A stretch of DNA of 6,930 nucleotides from an uncultured Burkholderiales bacterium (GCA_903845315.1 CAIMWY010000335.1:1-6930), one strand, 5' to 3'. Positions 1-5,918 are shown, numbered from the stretch's first letter. The notes: a model not told the origin generated them from the sequence alone. A program made the numbers and translations.

Positions 1-657
1 ACCGCCATGACCTTGGCGCAGCATGGCGCACACATCATTGCACTGGGGCGTCGAGAAGACGCACTCCAACAATTGCAAGGTGCATTGCCTGCGGGCACCG
101 TGCGCATTTTGGTGGGCGACCTCAATGACAACGCCTACCTCCAGCAAGTGGAGGCGGTGGCGAGCGAGGTGGATATTTTTGTCAACAACGCAGGCGTTTT
201 GCGTTATGCACCTTTGTTGGATTTGTCGGCCGAAGACTGCGAATGGATGTTCCAAACCAATGTGTTGGCCTCGTTGAAAGTGACCCAGATTTTGGGCCGC
301 GCCATGGTGGCACGCAAGGCGGGCCACATGGTGTTCATGACCTCGATCGCAGCGCGTGAGGTGTATCGCCTGGCTTCGGTGTACTGCGCCACCAAGCATG
401 CCCTGTCGGCTTTGGCCCGCTCTTTCCGATTGGAGTTGCAGGGCTTTGGCATCAAGGTGACAGAGGTTGCGCCGGGCATGGTGGACACTGAGATTCGGGC
501 TGGCAGTGACCACCCCGATGTGTTGGCTGCCGTGGCCACACGCAAATTCAAAGCCTTGACCGCACAAGAAGTGGCCGACGCTGTGGCCTATGCCGTGATG
601 GCCAACCCCAATTGCTGCCCCGACTTGATTGAGTTGCGTCCACAGGGCTCGGCTTGA
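1..657 (+). CDS. SDR family oxidoreductase, YdfG-like, 5'-truncated by the window edge
   Basis: Likely an NAD(P)-dependent short-chain dehydrogenase acting in the cytoplasm on a small hydroxy/keto compound. The reading frame is open from base 1, and the first visible residues (T-A-M-T-L-A-Q-H-G-A) match the helix just after an SDR glycine-rich loop. The TGxxxGxG motif and the true start therefore lie upstream. Counting the ATG at 7 as residue 1, I see an Asp in GDLN (38), NNAG (60-63), an Asn in the QTN stretch (85), a catalytic-type Ser (113) and Y126-C-A-T-K130, so the active-site set is complete. The PG motif (VAPGMVDTE) follows, and the C-terminus ends in ELRPQ, as in the YdfG group of 3-hydroxy-acid/serine dehydrogenases. 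The stop is 34 nt before the next gene's ATG, so co-transcription is plausible. The substrate is not determinable. The ATG at 7 is not taken as the start. Confidence 0.9.
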   Translation, partial: TAMTLAQHGAHIIALGRREDALQQLQGALPAGTVRILVGDLNDNAYLQQVEAVASEVDIFVNNAGVLRYAPLLDLSAEDCEWMFQTNVLASLKVTQILGRAMVARKAGHMVFMTSIAAREVYRLASVYCATKHALSALARSFRLELQGFGIKVTEVAPGMVDTEIRAGSDHPDVLAAVATRKFKALTAQEVADAVAYAVMANPNCCPDLIELRPQGSA

Positions 658-680
658 ACATGACGGTTTATTTTTGAAAT

Positions 681-685
681 AGGAG
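681..685 (+). promoter_or_regulatory. Shine-Dalgarno site of the cupin gene
   Basis: AGGAG lies 6 nt before the ATG at 692. It fixes the start in front of the Lys/Ala-rich tail, so the tail is probably translated and not an over-called extension. I see no comparable site directly in front of the cupin domain. Confidence 0.75.
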
Positions 686-691
686 TACGCC

Positions 692-1300
692 ATGACGACT
701 GCAAAAAAAACGACTGCCACCCAAGCTCGCAAAGCGACGCCAGCAGCCAAGTCTGCGAAACCCTTGGTGAAGAAGGCGGTCCCCACCAAAGCGGCCAAGA
801 AGCCGGTGGCGAAAAAAACCAGCCAAGCCGTCGCTCCGGCCAAAGCAGCCAAATCCAGCCAGGCATCCAAGGCCACCAAGAAGCCCGTCAAACCTGGCAA
901 GCCACCGGTGATCAAGTGGGGCCCTCAAAAGTTTGTGGCCAACCATTTGAAAGACGCTGTGTTCAAGACCGGCTTGCGTGATTACGCCCAGTACCGCGAC
1001 TTGGGCATGACCGAAGCGACGGGCGGCGCGGCGCAAGCCCATGTGATTCGATTGCTGGGCAAATGTGACCCCAAGGTGGTGTCGATCCCGCACTACCACG
1101 GCGTGCAATTTCAGATGCTTTACTTCCTCAAGGGCTGGATGATTGGGGAGTATGAAGGCCATGGACGCGTCAAGATGACGGCAGGCTCTTGCTGGTTGCA
1201 ACCTCCCGGCATACGCCACACGGTCATTGACTACTCACCCGACTGCGAAATGGTGGAAATCATTCTGCCGGCCAATTTCGACACGGTTGAGTTTGAATAA
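692..1300 (+). CDS. Cupin-domain protein with Lys/Ala-rich histone-H1-like N-terminal tail
   Basis: A 202-residue protein in two parts. Residues 1 to about 72 are low complexity, made of K, A, T, S, P and V with AAK/KKP-type repeats. They hold 19 Lys and one Arg in the first 70 residues, and no Asp or Glu occurs before D88. This resembles the disordered DNA-binding tails of bacterial H1-like proteins. Residues about 73-202 form one cupin beta-barrel. Motif 1 has H134-Y-H136 with Gln at 141 where Glu is usual; motif 2 fits G165-x5-P171-x-G173-x2-H176, with Asp at 180 in place of Asn. Three His plus Gln could bind a metal, but the reaction is unknown (dioxygenase, isomerase and sensor are all possible). 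The AGGAG at 681-685 supports the start. The tail could bind nucleic acid or simply aid solubility. It sits between an SDR and ABC importer genes, so a role in the same catabolism is plausible. Confidence 0.85.
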   Translation: MTTAKKTTATQARKATPAAKSAKPLVKKAVPTKAAKKPVAKKTSQAVAPAKAAKSSQASKATKKPVKPGKPPVIKWGPQKFVANHLKDAVFKTGLRDYAQYRDLGMTEATGGAAQAHVIRLLGKCDPKVVSIPHYHGVQFQMLYFLKGWMIGEYEGHGRVKMTAGSCWLQPPGIRHTVIDYSPDCEMVEIILPANFDTVEFE

Positions 1301-1333
1301 GCATCGCACTGAGCGATGCAGGCTTTATTTTTT
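1301..1333 (+). terminator. Possible intrinsic terminator or attenuator between cupin and permease
   Basis: GCATCGC (1301-1307) pairs perfectly with GCGATGC (1313-1319) across a 5-nt loop, giving a 7-bp stem right after the cupin stop codon. A T-rich run (TTTATTTTTT, 1324-1333) follows after a 4-nt gap. The AATAA at 1296-1300 could extend pairing to TTATT at 1325-1329 across a bulge. The gap before the T run makes it weaker than a classic terminator. It ends only 5 nt before the permease Shine-Dalgarno, so it may be a partial terminator that lowers transporter expression relative to the cupin. Confidence 0.5.
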
Positions 1334-1337
1334 ACAA

Positions 1338-1343
1338 AAGGGG
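1338..1343 (+). promoter_or_regulatory. Shine-Dalgarno site that sets the permease GTG start
   Basis: AAGGGG lies 6 nt before GTG at 1350. This favours a GTG start over the upstream in-frame ATG at 1227, which would overlap the cupin gene by 74 bases and give an unrelated N-terminus. Confidence 0.65.
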
Positions 1344-1349
1344 TTGCGT

Positions 1350-2138
1350 GTGAAACACCGTAGCGTTTTGAGTGTGTTGGTGCCACTGGCTTTACTGGTT
1401 GTATGGCAAATCGTGGGCAGCAAGCCTGGTATGCAAGCCATGTTGCCCAGCCCCTGGCTGGTAGTAACGGCTTGGCATGAATGGATTTTTGGTGAATCAA
1501 CCGGCATGGGCCTCAACCCTTATTTGGGGACGTGGTGGGCCAACGTTGAATATTCAGGCACGCGCGTTGTCGCTGGCTTTGCGCTGTCGATGGTGGTGGC
1601 CATTCCTTTGGGGCTGATGATTGGCTGGAGTCGCCGCTTGTCGGTGCTGATCGATCCGATGATTCAGATGTTTCGTCCCATCCCGATCACCGCATGGTTG
1701 CCTTTTTCGATTGCAGCGTTTGGCATCACCAACATGGGGTCGATCTCTTTGATCTTCCTTGGCGGTTTCTTTGCCATCGTCGTCAACGCCACCCAAGGTG
1801 CGCGCGATGTGGACAAGAACTTGGTGCGTGCCGCCAAGATGATGGGTGCCTCACCCTGGGTGTTGCTCAAGCGGGTGGTATTTCCTGCTGCCTTGCCCAA
1901 CATCTTCACGGGCATGCGCATTGGCTTGGGCATTTCTTGGACTGCGGTGGTGGCCGCTGAAATGGTCGCGGTGAAATCGGGTTTGGGCTATGTGCTGTGG
2001 GACGCGTATTACGTGGGTCGCATGGACATCGTGTTTGCCGACATGGCCTCGATCGGCTTGATGGGGTTCTTGAGTGACCGTTTGATCATTTGGATTGAAC
2101 GTCATGTGCTCAAGTGGCGTCTGTTGCAAAACCATTGA
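1350..2138 (+). CDS. ABC transporter permease, SsuC/TauC/NrtB type
   Basis: The inner-membrane subunit of a small-molecule importer of the binding-protein-dependent type (nitrate/sulfonate/taurine group). From the GTG start the protein has 262 residues, normal for the family. Hydrophobic segments lie at about 8-24, 72-93, 106-122, 127-146, 181-206 and 231-249. The cytoplasmic EAA loop, which docks onto the ATPase, is clear at about 151-175 (AAKMMGA, then a Gly-free stretch ending FPAALPNI). The short N-terminus with an early membrane helix and a Pro-Ser-Pro turn (LPSPWLV) is typical of SsuC/TauC proteins. The stop lies 17 nt before the ATPase start, so the two are co-transcribed. The substrate (sulfonate, nitrate, pyrimidine, aromatic or amide) cannot be assigned from this subunit. 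Confidence 0.9.
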   Translation: MKHRSVLSVLVPLALLVVWQIVGSKPGMQAMLPSPWLVVTAWHEWIFGESTGMGLNPYLGTWWANVEYSGTRVVAGFALSMVVAIPLGLMIGWSRRLSVLIDPMIQMFRPIPITAWLPFSIAAFGITNMGSISLIFLGGFFAIVVNATQGARDVDKNLVRAAKMMGASPWVLLKRVVFPAALPNIFTGMRIGLGISWTAVVAAEMVAVKSGLGYVLWDAYYVGRMDIVFADMASIGLMGFLSDRLIIWIERHVLKWRLLQNH

Positions 2139-2155
2139 TTCCTTGAGGACACACC

Positions 2156-2908
2156 ATGTCGCATATTCAGATTGATCAGCTCTTTAAAACCTATCCGGGT
2201 TCGCCGCCTGTGCGAGCTTTGGAGAACATTCACCTCGACATTGAGCCCGGTGAGTTTGTGGCTTTGCTGGGACCCTCGGGTTGCGGCAAGTCCACCTTGC
2301 TCAACATCATCGCCAGCTTTGAGCAGCCCACCTCGGGCTCTTTGACGGTGGGTGGAAAAACCATTCAAACCCCAGGGCCTGACCGCGGCGTGGTGTTTCA
2401 AGAAGCGGCCTTGTTTCCTTGGCTCACCGTGTGGGAAAACATTGTGTTTGGCCCCAAGGCCCAAGGCTTGCCGGCCTCTGCCTACGAGAGTCGCGCCGAA
2501 GAAATGCTGGGCATCATGGGCTTGAAAGACTTTCGCAACCATTTGCCGATCCAGCTCTCAGGGGGCATGCGCCAGCGGGTGGGCATTGCCCGCGTGCTGA
2601 CTTTGGGTTCAAAAATTTTGTTGATGGATGAGCCTTTTGGTGCCTTGGATGCGCAAACGCGTTTGACCATGCAAGAGCTCTTGCTGTCGGTGTGGGACAA
2701 GCTCAAGCCCACCATTATTTTTGTGACCCATGACATCGACGAAGCACTTTTCTTGGCAGACAAGATCTATGTCATGTCTGCGCGCCCCGGTCGCATGGAG
2801 ACGGTGATTGACACCCACTTGGCGCGTCCGCGCGACATTGAAATGACGGCCACGCCCGAGTTCAACGAAATGAAGTTGCGCATTCTCAAGACCATTCGCT
2901 CGCATTGA
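2156..2908 (+). CDS. ABC transporter ATP-binding protein, SsuB/TauB/NrtD type
   Basis: The cytoplasmic ATPase that powers the importer with the permease just upstream. All nucleotide-binding elements are present in the 250 residues: Walker A GPSGCGKST (39-47), Q-loop Gln82 in FQEAALFPW, signature LSGGMRQR (134-141), Walker B ILLMDEP (154-160) followed by the D-loop GALD (162-165), and H-loop His192 in THDIDEA. The FPWLTVWENI stretch and the THDIDEALFLAD block are typical of the nitrate/sulfonate/taurine subfamily. The length is normal, and there is no C-terminal receptor-like domain of the NrtC kind. GAGGA at 2145-2149 lies 6 nt before the ATG. A strong terminator follows 18 nt after the stop, so this is the last gene of its operon. 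Confidence 0.96.
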   Translation: MSHIQIDQLFKTYPGSPPVRALENIHLDIEPGEFVALLGPSGCGKSTLLNIIASFEQPTSGSLTVGGKTIQTPGPDRGVVFQEAALFPWLTVWENIVFGPKAQGLPASAYESRAEEMLGIMGLKDFRNHLPIQLSGGMRQRVGIARVLTLGSKILLMDEPFGALDAQTRLTMQELLLSVWDKLKPTIIFVTHDIDEALFLADKIYVMSARPGRMETVIDTHLARPRDIEMTATPEFNEMKLRILKTIRSH

Positions 2909-2926
2909 GCCTTGTGCAGGCCCATG

Positions 2927-2956
2927 AAAAAACCGGCTCAGCGAGCCGGTTTTTTT
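2927..2956. terminator. Bidirectional intrinsic terminator between convergent genes
   Basis: A6 (2927-2932), CCGGCTC (2933-2939), a 3-nt loop, GAGCCGG (2943-2949) and T7 (2950-2956) form a GC-rich 7-bp stem with A/T arms that pair further. The T run serves the + strand ATPase operon, and the A run becomes a U run for transcripts of the - strand binding-protein gene. The position between two convergent stop codons fits. Confidence 0.9.
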
Positions 2957-2962
2957 GTGAAC

Positions 2963-2978
2963 CAGGTGAGCTCACCTG
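2963..2978. repeat. Perfect 16-bp palindrome between terminator and binding-protein stop
   Basis: CAGGTGAGCTCACCTG is its own exact reverse complement, and symmetry stops at both ends. It lies 6 bases after the terminator T run and 18 bases before the stop codon of the - strand gene. As RNA it could fold into a 6-bp stem with a 4-nt loop. No T run directly follows on either strand, so it is not a second standard terminator. It may protect the 3' end of the binding-protein mRNA or be a protein site; neither is shown. Confidence 0.6.
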
Positions 2979-2996
2979 TGTTTGTGGATGCCCCGA

Positions 2997-3986
2997 TTAA
3001 CGGCCACGAATCTCTTTGGCCAAGCTGTCGTCGTACAACTCCATCGCTTCTTTGGTCACATCGGTTTTGATCACGCCTTGCTTGAAAGACGCTTCCGCCA
3101 AACGACCGACTTGGGCGCGATCGAGCACGCCGCCGAGCTTGATCAGCTTGTGTGATTCACGGGTGACGTCCAAAGGCAGGCCGGTGAATTGTGAGTAAGC
3201 GTTGATGAAGGCGTTGCTGTCGGCGGCCAATTTGGCTTCGGCATTCAAGTAAGCCCACATGAAACGCTTGATCACTTCGCGGCGCTTGCTGTAGGCCTCG
3301 CCCGATGCAGCCAACAAGCCCAGCTCTGGGCCCACGGCTTTGGACTTGCTGTAGTCCACCAAGTTGGTGGCGAAGTAGGCCGCGCCTTCTGCCACGACTT
3401 GGGACTCAAACGGTTCCCAGCTCAACATGGCATCGATGTCGCCGCGCTTGAGTGCTTGCACAAAAGCTGTGCCGCCACCTTGGATGTTCACTGCGGTGAA
3501 GGTGTTGTAGGGGATGTTGTTCTCCACCAAAGTCATGGCCCAGGCGAACCAAACGGCAGAGCCAGGCGCCACGGCAATCTTCTTGCCTTTGAGGTCGTCC
3601 CAGGTGTTGATGGTCACGCCCTTACGCACCACCAGGTATTTGGGGGACGAGGCCACGCCACTCAACCCAATGATGTTCTTGGTGCCTTGGCTTGCGGCAA
3701 TCGCCAAGTCGGCAGGACCCACCACCGACACATCGACGGAGTTGGAGATCAACGAGGTGCGTGCATCGGCGTAGCGCACAAACTCAGCGCGCTTGACTTC
3801 GATGTTCATTTTCTTGAGTTCTTCTTCTACCAACTGCAGAGGAGAAACTTGTCCGACCTTCACATAGCCAATCGTGATGACTTCTTTGTTGGGCATCGGA
3901 CTGGGCATGGGTGTGAGGGCTTGTGCTGTCTGCACCAGCCCCAACAATGCAACAAGTGTTGCTGATACAAAACGCAAAATACGCAT
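2997..3986 (-). CDS. Periplasmic substrate-binding protein of an ABC importer (NMT1/SsuA-like)
   Basis: Probably the ligand-capturing partner of the permease/ATPase pair. From the chosen start it has 329 residues. Residues 1-23 are a Sec signal peptide: basic MRILR, a hydrophobic core, then AQA with cleavage expected before Leu24. The mature protein starts with a Pro/Met-rich stretch, then VITIGYVKVGQVSPLQL (about 36-52), the first strand and ligand loop of the type II periplasmic-binding fold. The DVSVVGPADLAIAA (85-98), DDLKGKKIAVAPGSA (120-134) and LSWEPF (178-183) blocks are typical of the nitrate/sulfonate/taurine binding-protein superfamily. The start at 3986 is chosen because it begins the signal peptide and has GGAGA 7 nt upstream; the longer frame to 4094 would bury that signal. 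It faces the transporter operon tail to tail, so it is transcribed separately. The ligand is unknown. Confidence 0.92.
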   Translation of the reverse strand: MRILRFVSATLVALLGLVQTAQALTPMPSPMPNKEVITIGYVKVGQVSPLQLVEEELKKMNIEVKRAEFVRYADARTSLISNSVDVSVVGPADLAIAASQGTKNIIGLSGVASSPKYLVVRKGVTINTWDDLKGKKIAVAPGSAVWFAWAMTLVENNIPYNTFTAVNIQGGGTAFVQALKRGDIDAMLSWEPFESQVVAEGAAYFATNLVDYSKSKAVGPELGLLAASGEAYSKRREVIKRFMWAYLNAEAKLAADSNAFINAYSQFTGLPLDVTRESHKLIKLGGVLDRAQVGRLAEASFKQGVIKTDVTKEAMELYDDSLAKEIRGR

Positions 3987-4225
3987 AAAAAGTTCTCCAT
4001 TTAAAAATGCCATAAACACATGAACGATTGCAATTTCTAAGCCTGAAAAAGCCATCAATTCAACACTGAGAGTCTCACAGCACAAGGGCATCATCCCACG
4101 TCACACCCGAGACAGAAAACCGGCGGAATACCCCTAGTTCCTCAGCCTATGCCCAGCGTGATCGGGTCATTGGGACATAAATCGCTTTATCATCGAAAAC
4201 GTATTTATTAGCACTGGATTGTTCT
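3987..4225. promoter_or_regulatory. Divergent intergenic control region
   Basis: These 239 bases separate the - strand binding-protein gene from the + strand deacetylase-family gene, so promoters for both directions should lie here. The half nearest the deacetylase is AT-rich and has an inverted repeat, ATAAA (4177-4181) and TTTAT (4186-4190) around a 4-base spacer. A TACCCCT heptamer (4129-4135) fits the published NarL/NarP half-site consensus TACYYMT, but I see no matching inverted partner at the 7-2-7 spacing. I could not identify a sigma-70 -35/-10 pair with good matches and spacing on either strand, so no promoter is placed. Confidence 0.5.
3994..3998 (-). promoter_or_regulatory. Shine-Dalgarno site of the substrate-binding protein gene
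   Basis: Read on the - strand, GGAGA lies 7 nt before the ATG at 3986. It decides against the in-frame ATGs further upstream, up to 4094. Confidence 0.65.
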
Positions 4226-5104
4226 ATGGCCAACCCGCGTATTCCTTACCTGTTTTCTGACGAGGGGCCGCAACTCAAAGCACCCAAAGAAGGGGCCATC
4301 ATGGTGCACTTGGTGGTCAATGTGGAGCATTGGCAATTCGATGCCAGCATGCCACGCACCATCATCACGCCACCGCATGGCAAAGAGACCGTGCCCGACG
4401 TGCCCAACTTCAGCTGGGCCGACTACGGCATGCGCGCGGGTTTGCCGCGCATCATCCAAGCCATCCATTCACGCGGACTGCCCGCCTCCACCAGCTTCAA
4501 CGCCGGCGTGATTCACGCTTACCCCCGTGCGGCTGAAGCGATGCACGCAGCAGGTTGGGAATTCATTGGTCACGGCGTGCATCAAAAGGCCTTGAACCAC
4601 GCCGAAGGTGAAGAGGCGCTGATTGCCACCAGCCTGGAGATGATTGAGTCGTTCACGGGCAAGCGACCCAAGGGTTGGCTCAGCCCCGGTTTGCGCGAGT
4701 CGTATGACACGCCTGAAATTTTGAAACGCCAAGGTATTGACTACGTGTTTGATTGGGTGGTGGACGATGTGCCACGTTGGATGAATACCAAACAAGGCCC
4801 CTTGCTGTCGCTGCCTTACAACTTAGAAGTCAATGACTCCATCATCTATGCGGTGGAGCGGCACAGCTCGAATGAGATGTACCAGCGTTTAGAAAACACC
4901 TTGCACTTGTTTGAGCGTGAGGCCCAAACGCAACCGCGCGTGTTGGCGATTGGCTTGCACCCGCATCTGATTGGTGTGCCGCACCGCTTTGAGAGCTTTG
5001 AGCGCATGTTGGATTTGCTCATGAAGACCCCGAATGTTTGCTTCATGACGGGAGAAGCCATGGCGGATTGGTACACCCAGCAAGTGCCTGCACCCCAACT
5101 TTAA
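4226..5104 (+). CDS. Polysaccharide deacetylase-family (PuuE-like) hydrolase
   Basis: A cytoplasmic NodB-fold hydrolase expected to act on a C-N bond, as in deacetylases and the PuuE allantoinases. It has 292 residues, normal for the PuuE-like group, and no signal peptide, which argues against a cell-wall target. Visible blocks are VNVEHW (31-36), DVPNFSWADYGMRAG (58-72), WEFIGHGVHQ (111-120), GKRPKGWLSPGLRES (135-149), DWVVDDVPRW (166-175) and GLHPHLIGVPHR (243-254). The metal triad of classic NodB enzymes (Asp, then His and His four apart) is not intact: Glu34 replaces Asp, and His116 is followed by Gln at +4, though His119 and His124 are near. The first ATG is kept because Arg5 to Tyr8 looks like the family's usual N-terminus, although only a weak GGA (4216-4218) precedes it. 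It lies just upstream of the SDR-fold and acyl-CoA dehydrogenase genes, suggesting ring opening or deacylation of an imported amide. The substrate is unknown. Confidence 0.88.
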   Translation: MANPRIPYLFSDEGPQLKAPKEGAIMVHLVVNVEHWQFDASMPRTIITPPHGKETVPDVPNFSWADYGMRAGLPRIIQAIHSRGLPASTSFNAGVIHAYPRAAEAMHAAGWEFIGHGVHQKALNHAEGEEALIATSLEMIESFTGKRPKGWLSPGLRESYDTPEILKRQGIDYVFDWVVDDVPRWMNTKQGPLLSLPYNLEVNDSIIYAVERHSSNEMYQRLENTLHLFEREAQTQPRVLAIGLHPHLIGVPHRFESFERMLDLLMKTPNVCFMTGEAMADWYTQQVPAPQL

Positions 5105-5116
5105 TTTTTTGACCAC

Positions 5117-5121
5117 AAAGG
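5117..5121 (+). promoter_or_regulatory. Weak Shine-Dalgarno site of the second SDR gene
   Basis: AAAGG lies 11 nt before the ATG at 5133, a longer than ideal spacing. The ATG is preferred over a TTG at 5109 because Met-Asp-Leu-Gln-Leu, then the first beta strand, is a normal SDR start and the extra eight residues add nothing recognisable. Confidence 0.45.
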
Positions 5122-5132
5122 TAACGACTCTC

Positions 5133-5915
5133 ATGGATTTGCAACTCAAAGACAAGCGCGTGTTGATCACGGGCAGCTCACGGGGCATTGGCTTGACCAT
5201 TGCCTTGGCCTATGCGCACGAAGGCGCGCAGCCCATCTTGGTGGCGCGTGAGCCTGCCAACTTGGCCTTGGCCGAACAAGCCTTTGCACAGGCGGGCTTT
5301 GCCAAACCATCGTCTGTGTTAATGGATTTGTCGGTGTCGGGTTCGGCCGAAAAACTGTTCGCTCAAGTGCCGGATGTAGAGATCTTGGTCAACAACGCGG
5401 GCGCCATACCTGGCGGCAATCTGGTCGACGTGGAAGAGCAACTTTGGCGGCAAGCCTGGGAGCTCAAGGTGTTTGGTTACATCAATATGACGCGTCAGTA
5501 TTTGCCCATGATGGAAGCGCGCGGGCATGGCGTGATTTGCAACATCATCGGCATGGCCGGGGCTGCGCCGCGTTCGGACTACATCTGCGGTGCCACGGGT
5601 AATGCGGCGCTGATGGCCTTCACCCAAGGCGTGGGGGGCGAGAGTGTGAAAAAAGGCGTGCGTGTGTTTGGCATCAACCCCTCGCCCACGCGAAGCGACC
5701 GCATGCAAGGCATGTTGCAGCAGCAAGCAGAAAAGAAGTTGGGAGACGCTAAGCGTTGGGCGGAGCTGACCAGCGGGTTTCCATTTGGCCGCATGGCCGA
5801 GCCCATCGAAATGGCCAAGTTGGCCGTGTTCTGCACCTCACCCTTGTGCAGTTATTTGAGTGGCAGTGTCCTCAACGTCGATGGCGGCCAGCTCTACACC
5901 ACACCGAGCAAATAA
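5133..5915 (+). CDS. SDR-fold protein lacking the canonical catalytic tetrad
   Basis: A 260-residue Rossmann-fold protein of the short-chain dehydrogenase superfamily, of normal length. Cofactor binding looks intact: T13-G-S-S-R-G-I-G20, an Asp in LMDL (65), N87-N-A-G90, and the C-terminal SGSVLNVDGG block (254-262 region of the usual family, here 244-252). The active site is not. Aligning on NAAL (157-160) against the usual K-A-A-L puts Asn157 at the Lys position, Gly153 at the Tyr position, Gly140 at the Ser position and Lys122 at the tetrad Asn position. A nearby Tyr150 is three residues off register. From memory, a group of proteobacterial SDR proteins shares the Y-I-x-G-x-x-G-N-A-A-L pattern, so this is probably a family trait and not decay. 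The function may be a different chemistry, a hydratase/isomerase-like role, or NAD(P) binding without redox. It starts 28 nt after the deacetylase-family stop and ends 3 nt before the acyl-CoA dehydrogenase. Confidence 0.9.
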   Translation: MDLQLKDKRVLITGSSRGIGLTIALAYAHEGAQPILVAREPANLALAEQAFAQAGFAKPSSVLMDLSVSGSAEKLFAQVPDVEILVNNAGAIPGGNLVDVEEQLWRQAWELKVFGYINMTRQYLPMMEARGHGVICNIIGMAGAAPRSDYICGATGNAALMAFTQGVGGESVKKGVRVFGINPSPTRSDRMQGMLQQQAEKKLGDAKRWAELTSGFPFGRMAEPIEMAKLAVFCTSPLCSYLSGSVLNVDGGQLYTTPSK

Positions 5916-5918
5916 ACC

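Noticed and set aside
668..1219. A 183-codon open frame on the - strand across the cupin gene
   Set aside because: It is antisense to a well-supported gene. Its length comes from the absence of stops opposite the Lys/Ala-rich tail, the protein has no recognisable fold, and no good ribosome site was seen.
1227..1349. N-terminal extension of the permease from an ATG at 1227
   Set aside because: It would overlap the cupin gene out of frame and cross the hairpin, and the added residues do not resemble a permease. GTG at 1350 has a well-spaced AAGGGG.
3399..3965. A 188-codon + strand open frame across the binding-protein gene
   Set aside because: It is antisense to a protein with a signal peptide and clear family blocks; its His/Gly-rich translation shows no domain.
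4036..4080. Possible sigma-70 promoter on the - strand for the binding protein (TTGAAT, 17 nt, TTAGAA)
   Set aside because: The -10 match to TATAAT is poor (about two of six), so it is not supported as a promoter.
3987..4094. Longer start of the substrate-binding protein at 4094
   Set aside because: The 36 extra residues precede a clean Sec signal peptide and would hide it, and a Shine-Dalgarno sits directly before the ATG at 3986.
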